A stretch of 35,133 bases of DNA from a virus: positions 1-35,133 of the IMG/VR virus record IMGVR_UViG_3300025101_000080, one strand, 5' to 3'. Shown in pieces: positions 6,251 to 18,200 of this stretch. A program made the position numbers and the translations under genes. The notes under the pieces were generated by a model, which was given only the letters and a program-made list of their open reading frames with translations, was not told where the DNA came from and made no database searches. Position 1 is the first letter of the stretch, and each line of letters opens with the position of its first letter.

Positions 6251-9200
6251 ATGATAGGAACTGGAATCGAAAAACGTATACAAGTTCAGCAAATAATCGA
6301 AAGTCAACTTCCTGAGTTTATACTCTCAGAAAGTCCTAAGACAGTTGACTTTTTAAAGCAATACTACATCTCTCAGGAGCATCGAGGTGGTGTAGTAGAT
6401 TTAAGTGACAATCTAGATCAATATATTAAATTAGATAATTTAACACCAGAGGTAATTGTTGGTGTTACAACTCTTACTGCAGGTATAACAACTGCAAGTG
6501 ATACTATTACAGTATCGACAACTAAAGGTTTTCCGAATGAGTATGGTCTTTTAAAGATAGATGATGAGGTAATTACATATACTGGTATTACAACTAATAG
6601 TTTTACAGGTTGTGTAAGAGGTTTTAGTGGTATCACATCATTTACTGATACAAATAATCCCGGTGAATTAGTATTCACACAATCAACCACAAGTGTTCAT
6701 GATGCTAATTCTGTAGTTAATAACCTAAGTGTTCTGTTTCTACAGGAGTTTTATAAGAAAGTAAAGACTTCTCTAACACCAGGCCTTGAAGATACTAAAT
6801 TTATATCTGATTTAGATGTTAGTAACTTCATTAAAGAATCCAAATCATTATACCAATCTAAAGGAACAGCAGAATCTTTCCGCATTTTGTTTAATGTTTT
6901 GTATGGATTGTCTCCAAAGATCATTGACCTAGAAGAATTTTTAGTCAAACCATCTGGTGCTGAGTATATTCGTAGAGAAATAATATTAGCAGAGGTAATA
7001 AGTGGTGATCCAAATAAATTACTTGGACAAACAGTTACAAAATCAGATGATTTACAAACTAATGCTTCGGTATCAGAAGTTGAAATAGTAACACGAAATA
7101 GAAAGACTTTCTACAAGATTAGTTTATTTGTAGGATTCAATGATAGAAGTGGTATTAATGGTACATTTACCATACCCGGAAAATCAAAATCAATAGGTAA
7201 TGTATCTGCAGGATCCTCTGTAATCACCGTAGATTCGACTGTAGGGTTCGGAACGACAGGGACAGTAATATCTGGCATAAACACAATTACATACGGTGAC
7301 AAGACTGTTAACCAGTTCTTAAACTGTACCGGTATTGGATCATCAATTTCAAGTACTGACGATGTAAGGGCTGATGAATTTATATTTGGATATGAAGATG
7401 GTGATTTAACTAAAAGAGTAGAATTAAGAATAACAGGTGTTTTATCTGATTTTGAATTACTAGAAAGAACAGGATCCAGTGTTACCAGTGAAGGTGAGAG
7501 AATTACTGTTAAAAATTTAGGAGAAGTAGTACCAAATCCAAGTGTAAACAAAACCAAAAAAGAAGTATTTTTTAATTCATGGATTTACAATACATCATGT
7601 ACATTTGAAATTGACTCAATTAATGGATCGACATTCTTACTTAAATCTGACTTTGATAAGTCAAATCTAAAAGAGGGTGATAAAGTTGATATTATAAGGA
7701 GAGGAACTGAGATTGTAGATGTATCCGATGCAGTAATTAAAACCACAAATCCGACTGGATTGCAGGATAAGCAATTAATATTAGATAATATTGTAGGATT
7801 CACTCCTGCAACAGGTATCAGTTATAATATTCGTAGAAAATTAGATAGGGCTTTTAGTACTACATCACAATTACAGTTTGGTAATAATGTAATTACATCC
7901 AATGTTCAGAATACTTATAATGACGGTGATGAAAATTACTATGTTGCATCTTCATCATTACCATCATATGACATTACCGAAACTGTATCAAAGAGTGTTA
8001 TTCCTAATTCAACAGGAACTTCTCTGCAAGGATTTAATAATGTAACACAAAAATATTCAATTATATCATTTGCAACTGATACTGAATTTAGAACAGGTGA
8101 TGCAATATTCTATAAACCTTCAAGTACACCTTTAACAGGTTTAGAAGAGGGTGTATATTACGTTGAAGTATTATCACAGAAGAATCAGATAAGAATATAC
8201 AGTTCAAGATCATTCATACCAATCTCAGATTTCTTAGAATTTACATCAAGTGGTTCAGGAAGTCATAGTTTTGTACTTTTACGTCATAAAAACGAACTCA
8301 TTGGTGTTCAGAAGATACTTAAAAAATTCCCAACCGAAGCAAATATTGAATCTGGTTCATCGACACCTACAGAACCCGGTTCAACCGGTATATTGGTAAA
8401 TGGTGTAGAGATAACAAACTACAAATCACTGGATAAAATTTATTATGGCCCACTTAAAGATGTAAAGGTTTTCAATGGTGGTAGTAATTTTGATGTAATA
8501 AATCTTCCAAATATTATATTACCTCAAGTTGCATCAGGTACAACTGCTTTAGTTCAACCTGTTATTCAAGGAACTCTTAAAGAAGTTCTTGTTGATCAAC
8601 AAGATTTTGATATTGAAAATGTCTTATCACTTACATTAAGTGGTGGTAATGGAACTGGTGCTATATTAAAACCAATTGTATCTAAAAGATTTAGAGAATT
8701 ATCATTTGATGGCAGAAATTCTGCTACAAGAGGTGGTGTTGATATTGCAAATGATCAAATTATTTTTGATAAACCACATAATTTACTTAGTGGTGAACCA
8801 TTAGTATATAATAATAACAATAATTTATCATTAGGTGTAGGATCCTTTAAAGGATCTAATACTGATCAAAATAAAACATTATCAAATGGATCAATATATT
8901 TCCCAGAAGTAGTTGGCATATCATCAATAAAATTATTTGAAACACTTAACGATTTTAACTCAGGTATCAATACTGTTGGATTTACAACTGTAAATACTCA
9001 GGGTACTCATAAATTCAGATTACTAAACAAGAAAAATCATCTTCGTTCAGTAGTCATTGAAAATGCAGGAACAGACTATACTAATCGTAAATTACTTGTA
9101 AAACCAGTTAGTATATCAACGATTGAAAATACTGTTAACTTTGTAGATCATGGATTCTTAGATGGTGAAGTTGTAGCATATAATTTTGAAGCAGGTGGAG

Positions 9201-12200
9201 CCACTATTGTTGGTTTATCATCTGCAAATCAGTATAAAGTTATTGCATTAGATAATGATACATTTAGAGTTGCTAATGCAGGTGTAGGGGGAACAGACAA
9301 CTCTGATTATCTCAGAGGTGATTATGTTAAATTTACTAGTGCTGGTACAGGATTACAAGAATTTAAATATCCTGAAATTGAATTAAATATTAAAGCAGTA
9401 TATTCACCAACAACATTTGCACGTAATGGTGATTTAGTTGTAACACCAGTTGTTCGTGGATCAATTATTAAAAATTATCTGTATGAACCCGGAACAAATT
9501 ACGGATCAGAAATACTTAACTTTGAGAAAAAACCCGGAGTAACATTACAAAACGGTAAGCAGGCTGAAATAAGAGCAATTGCATCTGAAGGTAAAATTAT
9601 TGCAGTAGATATTAGATTTGGAGGAAAAGAATATTTCTCTCCACCTGACTTAGAATTTGTCGGAGTTGGATCTGGTGTTGGTGCAAAATTAAGACCTATT
9701 GTAACTAATGGTAAAATTACAGATGTAAAAATAGTAAATCCCGGAATAGGTTATACAGCAACACCAACTGTAAGAGTCAAACCTGCTGGAAGTGGACAAA
9801 TATTTGAACCATCAATCAGATCTTTAACAATTAATAGTTTAACTCGATTTGGTGATGAAGTATTATTAAGGGAGTCTGATGATAACTTGCAGTATGCAGT
9901 TGTTGGATATAATACATCAATTTACTCAACATTATTTGAAGATCCAGATTCAATTACAGGACATTCTCCTATAGTTGGTTGGGCATATGATGGAAACCCA
10001 ATTTATGGGCCTTACGGTTACAGTGATCCTGCAGATTCGGATTCAGCAATAGTAATTTTAAATACAAGTTATACTCTGAATACAAGTAATGTAACTAATA
10101 GACCTACATCTTTTGCAGGTGGTTTCTTTGTTGAAGATCATCAATATGATGATTCTGGTGATTTGGATGAAAGTAATGGTAGATTCTGTAAAACACCTGA
10201 CTATCCAAATGGTGTTTATGCATATTTTGTTGGTGTAAGCACTGGTGCTCAAGGTAATCTTGATCCTAAGTTCCCATACTTTATAGGTGATAACTATAGA
10301 TCAAAACCAATTGATGATAACTTCTTAATAGATCAAAATAATTTTGATTTTAATACAAGCAAACTTATCAGAAATACCCTTCCATACAAAGTTGCAGATC
10401 CAACAGCTGATAATGATTTCCTTATTGAATCAAATGAATCTGTTGAACAAAGTTCTATTGTAGAATCTGTAACAAGAGGTTCCGTAGAAGGTTTCCAAAT
10501 TGTTGAATCTGGTAGTGATTTTAAAGTTGGAGATAGTCTAAACTTTGATAATACTAATTCCTCTGGAGGGGGTGCTAGTGCCTCTATATCAAAGGTAACT
10601 GGTAAACCAATTACAAGTGTAGATACAACAGTTCAGACCTATAATAACGTCGTATACGTTAGAGATAGTGCAACTCAAGTAAGTGCTTTCATATCAACAT
10701 CACATACATTTGCAAATAACGATCAAATCGTTGTTTCAGGTCTATCTACTAGCATTCCAAACTTAACTGATTCTCATAAAGTTGGTGTAAGTTCTGTGCA
10801 AGTTGCTCTTTATAAAGAACTTGGTGCAAATTCTTCTGCAGGTATCGTTACTGACATATACGTTTCTAGTATTCCTGATAGAGTATCTGCAGGAAGTAGT
10901 ATTGGTATTGGAACAGAAAAACTACTTGTACTCAATACATTTAGAGATAGACAGATATTAAGAGTTAAGAGAGGTGTTGTAGGTGCTGCACATACTTTAT
11001 CTGCACCTGTTTTAACAGTTCCTCAAAAGTTTACTATACCAATAGTTACTGATCCTTTTGAATCAAAGATAGATGATAAAGTTTTCTTCAATCCAAAGGA
11101 GCAAGTTGGACTAGCATTGACTGCTGGAACTGTCATTGGTATGGCTAAATCATTCACAACTGGTGAATTATCGAAAGTTATTAGTGTTCCTGCAAAGAGT
11201 ATCTTCCTACCTAATCATCCATTTGTAAGTAATCAGCAATTAACATTTAAAATTCCTAGTGGTGCAGGTGCATTATCCGTTGGTACAGGTGTAACTCAAG
11301 CAGTAACTGCTAGTTTTAACTTATCAGATGGTGCTACTGTATTTGCTAAAAGAATTTCAAGTGATTTAGTAGGATTGTCAACAATCAAAGGTGGAGAGAC
11401 TATTTTCTTCAAGACATCACCTACTGATAGTTTTGAATACTTACTTGAATCTAATTTTACACAAGTAACTGGTAAGGCTCAGGAAATAACAGCACATGTT
11501 GCAGTATCAACTTCTCACGGTTTAACTGAATTAGATACTATCGATCTTACTTTAGATTCAAACAGATCTGGTGGAACTGGTATATCAACTTCAGTTATAG
11601 TTAAGTATTCTTCATCAGAAGATAAAATTCTTATCAATCCATTAACTGTAGCACAAACAAATATTGGTGCCGATACAATCTTTAAAGATGATCATGGATT
11701 CTCAACTGGTGAAAAAGTATTTTACGATGGTGGAACATCACAAGCAACAGGTTTATCAACTTCATCATATTTTGTATACAGAATAGATGATAATTCATTC
11801 CAACTTGGTGAAACTTTATTTGATGTTCAGAATGAACCCCCTAAAGTAGTTGGTATTACAACAAATACTGGTGGAAGTGGCCAAGAGTTCTCACTAATTA
11901 ATCCTTCACTATCAGTTACTAAAAATAATGATTTAGTATTCTATGTTTCTGATTCTTCATTAAATGGATTTAAGTTCAATTTATATTATGATAAAGACTT
12001 TAAGAATGAATTTGTATCTACTGGATCAACTGAATCATTCTCTGTTACTAAAGTAGGAACAGTAGGTGTAGGAACAACTGCAACAGTTACTCTTAATTAC
12101 AAATCAGAAAATCCAATTAACGTTTTCTATACACTAGAGAAGACTGGATTTATTAGTACATCAGATACTGATGTTCAGAATGGATCAAGAATCAATTATA

Positions 12201-15200
12201 TTAATAGCGAATATGAAGGAACATACACTGCTTTTGGTGTAGGAACCACATCATTTAACATATCATTACAAAATGTTCCTGAAAAATTAAATTATGTTCA
12301 GACTGAAGTAGATACAATGTCTTATTTGACCAATTCTACATCAGCATCTGGTGGAGTTGGAAGAATTAACTTAGCATCTGGTGGTTTTGGTTATAAAAAG
12401 ATTCCCGGAATATCCAGTATAACATCTGTAAATGGTATAAACTCAAAAATACTTTGCTTATCATCTAGTGTGAACAAGATAAACAAGGTTCGTATTTTGG
12501 ATCCTGGCTTTGAGTATCATTCAGATCAAACACTAAGACCAGAAGCAAGAATATCTCCAACAATAACTCTTATTAACTCAGATGTAATTTCTGAAATACA
12601 AGTTATATCTGGTGGTAAAAACTACATCTCAGCTCCTGATTTAGTTGTTGTTGATCCAGAAACAGGGCAATTAACTGATCAAGGTGTTATTGAACTATCA
12701 TTAAACTCAAGTTCTATTGCATCTGTTAATATTATTAGTTCTCCAAAAGGATTAAAACCAGTTGAACAAAGAATTAGAACAATCAATAACTCAAATGGTA
12801 TATCAGTTTCAAGTATATCTGGTATGTCAACAACCACGACAACTGGTATTGTAACTTGTACATTAGTAACACCCATAGGTGGATTTGCTCCAGCACCATT
12901 TGCTGTAGGTGATCAGATATTTGTAGAAGGTATTCAACTTGAGTCAACTGAAGGATCCGGTTATAACTCAACAGATCATGGATTCGTATTCTTTACTATA
13001 AGTGACTATCAAAACACCAGTCCTGCAAAATTAGAATTTAATCTAACAGGTATTGGTGTAAGTATTGGTATTGCAAAAACATCTCAAACCAATTATGCAA
13101 CAATCACTAATTTCAACAATTATCCTCAGTTTAGAACAATTCAAAAATCTGCTGAGTTCAGAATAGGTGAGAGGTTAGCAGTTAAAGAAAATAATAACTT
13201 TGTATTATCTAATCTATCTGTTCTTGAGAATAATCCTGATGAATTTATCAAGATATTTGGTAAGAGAGAATTAGTTGTTGGAGATGAGATAAGAGGTGAG
13301 ATAACTGGTACACAGGCCACAATCAATTCTATCGCATTAAACAGAGGAAGATTTGATGTAGATTATGCACTCAGACAGGATCGTGGATGGAATACTGAAG
13401 TTGGTAAATTGAGTGAAGATTATCAGGTTTTAGCAGATAATGATTACTACCAAAACTTATCATACACAATTCAGAGTCCAATAACCTTTGAAGAAATTGT
13501 AGATCCTGTGAATAGACTTGTTCATACTACAGGATTAAAGAATTTTGCTGATACTGGTATTACATCAACTGCAAAAAGTGGTATTTCTTCAACATCTGAT
13601 CTTGTTATTGCAAGAGACCTTGTAAGTGAGGAAAGAGTAGATACTATCAACAACTTTGACTTAGTAGTTGATACAGATACACTTATTGGAGGAACTCAAT
13701 CTAAATTCCTTAAATTACGCAATCAAAAACTTGCAAGTTACATTGAGTGTAGAACAAACCGTGTTCTTGATATCGATGATATTAGTTCTCAGTTCTCAAA
13801 TACAAATAGTTCTCAAAATAATAGAATTGACTTTGCAATAAATGAAAATTATGAAAGTTTCTTAATTCAGACTAAAAATCCAACTACAAGTGAGATTCAG
13901 GTAGATGAGGTAGTTGTATTCAAAGATAATACTGATACATTTACTTTTGAGAAAAACAATATAGGTATTGGAACTCAAAAAATTGTTGATGTTATTGGAT
14001 TTACAGATTCAGCAACAAGTGATACTTCATTAAGAGTCACTCCAACAGACCCATTTGATGATGATTTAGATATCAAAGTATATCGTAATACATTCAATAG
14101 CACATTAGCTGGTATCAATACACAGAGTGTTGGATTTGTTAACTTAGTTGGTGTTGCAAAATCAGTTAACCCAAGCACTACAGTTAGTCTTGTAAGTTCT
14201 CCTGTAGGAGTTACATCTGCATTCTATGCAACTGTAGAGGTTACTGATGCTGATACAAATGAAAAGAATTTAGTCGATATCTATGCAACTCATGATGGAA
14301 CAAACTCATACTTCACTGAGTACTACGTTGATAGTGGTGATATTGCAAACTTCTCATCAAACTTTATTGGAACATTCACTTCAAATCTAAGTGGAGGTAT
14401 TCTTTCAATTGATTTCCAAAATACAGGTATTCATACTGCAATACTTAGATCAAAAGCAGTTGGTCTTGGACTTACATCAGTTGGAATAGGAACATTTAGA
14501 TTTAAAGATACTGCACAATTAGATGGATCTGAAAGAACTGTTAATTTACAGTCAAACTTTAAACGTGTAAGTAGCACATCCACAATCGTAGGTGTAGATT
14601 CAAACAAATTCAGTACAATTAAGAGTATTGTTAAGGTTGCAGTAGGTTCAACTATTGCAATACATCAAGTTTTAGCAACTCATAATGGAACTGACACTTC
14701 ATTAGTTCATTATCCATTCATATCAATAGGAAGTACAGCTGGTATCGGTACATTTATTGCAAACTACGCAAACAATAAATTCAATCTTAGATTCAATCCT
14801 GATACTGGTGTGTCTGATGCAGAAGTTTCTGCTTACAGTGAAATAATATACACAGATCTTGATCTATTCAATGTTCCACCTGATTTAACATATGGTCGTG
14901 TTACAGAATCAGTTGCAGTTCGTCAATACAATGCTGTAAATGGTAATAGAGCAAATAAAACTGAGTTTGAATTGAAGCATGGTGGTGTTCCAATTTTTGC
15001 AAAAGTATTTTCACCATCGGATGCTACAAAATTAGATCCTGTAACAGGTATCTTTACTATTAATGATCACTTCTTTAGCACAGGTGAAAAACTTAAGTAC
15101 ACACCGAAGAGTACATTTATCGGTGTTACGGCTGATGCGATGGAAACATCTGCAGGAACTGATCTTACAACTGATGTATTTGCAATTAATCTAACCCAAG

Positions 15201-18200
15201 ATACTTTCAAATTAGCATTGACAAAATCAAATGCTAATGCTGGAACTGGTGTTACATTTACATCATTAGGAGCAGGAAATGCTCATCAACTTGAAATGAC
15301 CAAAAAACTTGAGAAGAGTTTGATAAATGTTGATGGATTGATACAATCACCGATAGCATTTACACCTGTTAATACTACAGTTACAAATAATGGTGGTAGT
15401 ATTTCAGCATCAGATGCAATCTTTAGTGTTGCTGGTATTTCATCAATTATTGAAGGAGATATATTAGAAGTTGGAACTGAATTGATGAAAGTTACTTCAG
15501 TTGGTCTTGGAACAACTGCACTTGGCCCAATATCTGGTAACGGTGCATTAAACTTAGTTGGTGTTGACAGAGGATCATTAGGAAGTACAGCAGCATCACA
15601 TAATGATTCAACTGCGATTCGCAAATTTAAAGGATCATTCAATATAGTTGATAGTAAAATACACTTTACAGATGCTCCTAAAGGAACAAACTTTGCAGCA
15701 CAAGATCCATCAAGTTTACCATTCCCAAGATCTGATTTCCACGGTAGAGTCTATCTTAGAAATGATTACACAAATAATAGAATCTTTGATGATATATCAG
15801 ATGGATTTACTGGAATTGCTGCAACACACATAGTTAAAGTTGGTGGAGCAAATACAACTGGTATTCAAACTGGTGGTAGTATTGTTCTTCTAAATGGAAT
15901 ATTCCAAACACCAACAACAGATAATAATCAAGGAAATAATTATGATTATATCTCAGATGCTAGTGCAGGTATTACAACAATCGTATTTACAGGTATTACA
16001 TCTACAGACGGTTCAAAAATTGTTAGTGAATCTGATATTAACTTAAATCAGTTACCTAGAGGTGGAATGATAGTTTCACTTGGATCAACTGGTGGTTTAG
16101 GTGTTGCTCCTCTTGTAGGTGCTGCTGTGACAGTGGTTAAGAATGCAAATGGTGTTCTTACATCTGTTGGTGCTGGTGCAACTGATCAATTAGGATCTGG
16201 ATATCGTGGATCAGTTTCAATCGGTGTTACTGATATTGCTTATGAACATCGTTTTGCAAGTTCTGGTATCGGATCAATAAGAAAGAGTAATTTCAGTACC
16301 GGTGATGCTTTCACTGCCACAAATGCAGTTTATACATCTCATACTGGTGTATTAGTGATAACCATTCCAAATCATGGATTAACTACAAGTGATACAGTTG
16401 GTATTGATACTGGTGGTTTAGTATTCAGATGCTCTAAGGATAATTTCCAAACATTACATCCATATCCTCGTTCAGTATCCGTTACTGCACAAGGAACAAG
16501 AAGTGATCCCGTTGCTGGTATTCAAACAACTATTACTGCTAAAACAACTAATACAATTACTATAAACGTTGGCCCCGGTGGTGGTGCTGGTACAGGTGCA
16601 GTTGTTAATGCAACTGTTGGTGCCGGTGGTACATTAGCATTTACTGTCGCAAATGGTGGTACAGGTTACGTTAATCCAAGAATCAATATACCATCACCAA
16701 CTTATGAAAATCTTGAGGTAGTCGGTGTATCAAGACTAGGAATTGGTGCTACAACAGATACTGGATTAGGATTGAAGATATCTGTAGATGTTGGTGCTGC
16801 TTCAACAGTTGGAGTAGGATCTACACTTCATACAGTTAAATCATTTAAGATCACTAGAAATGGTTTTGGATTTAAGAAAGGAGATGTATTCAAAGTTGTT
16901 GGTTTAGTTACTGATAGACAGTTAACTAATAGAGTCAATGAGTTTGAATTAACAGTTACTGAAACATTTACAGATAACTTCTCATCTTGGGACTTTGGTG
17001 AGTTTGATTTCATTGATCCTATTAAGAACTTACAAAATGGTGTAAGAAAAAGATTCCCAATCAAAGTAAATGGTGAACTATTAAGTTTTGAGATTGATGG
17101 AGCAAATGCTCAGTCATCATTGGTTATTATGCGTAATTTACTTATGATCTATGTGAATGGTGTATTACAAGAACCCGGTGTAGCATATACATTTGATGGT
17201 GGTACTACATTTGCATTCTCAATAGCACCAAGTGCTGATGATGACGTTGCAATCTTCTTCTACAAAGGATCTGTTGGAGGATCTAGCCCAGATACAGTTA
17301 CAGTAGATGTTCAAGAAACATTGAAAGCTGGTGATATTATTGAAGTTGGTTCAATATCAGGTGATTTAGGACAATCTGAAAGAACTGTAATAGGTATTAC
17401 TACATCAGATACATTTGAAACTGAAATTTACACTGGAACAGGTATTAACCAAAATACATTTAAACCAATTGTAAACTGGAAGAAACAAAAAGTTGATAAG
17501 ATTATACGAGGTGATGTTGTATCTAAAGCAAGAGATTCGATTGAACCACTTATATTCCCAACTGCACGAATCATTGGTAATATTTCAACTGCTACGGCTG
17601 CAGGAACAAATATATTTGTTGATGATGCACAGTTCTTTGAATATGAAGAGGATCATTCAAGCATTAACATTAATAGTTTTGGTGGACTATTAATCAATAA
17701 CGTTAATCCAGTTGCTGCTGCTCTTACTGCAACAGTATCTGCTGGAGGAACTATATCTGCTATCACAGTTGTATCTGGTGGAAGTGGTTATGTAGGATCA
17801 ACAACAAGTGTATCAATTGCTGCTCCAGTAGGCGTGGCAAACACATTATTTGCTCAAGTAGGCGTATCTACATTTGCAACTGCAACTGCAACGATTACTA
17901 ACGGATCAATTGCATCAGTAGCAGTAAATAATATTGGTCTTGGATATACAACTGCAAATCCACCAATAGTTCTTGCACCTTTCCCTGAATTGATTTCTGA
18001 AGAGATCACCAATATTAAAGAAGTTGCAGGATTCTCTGGAATAATAACAGGTATTACTACAACAACTGTAGGAGTATCAACATTAGGTCTTAGAATTGGT
18101 CTTGCAAGAACTTCTGATAACTTTAATGATCTTCAGGCTGGATATCCAATTTATATTTTTGATACCACAGTTGGTAATGGAGTAACCTCAATTAACTTAA

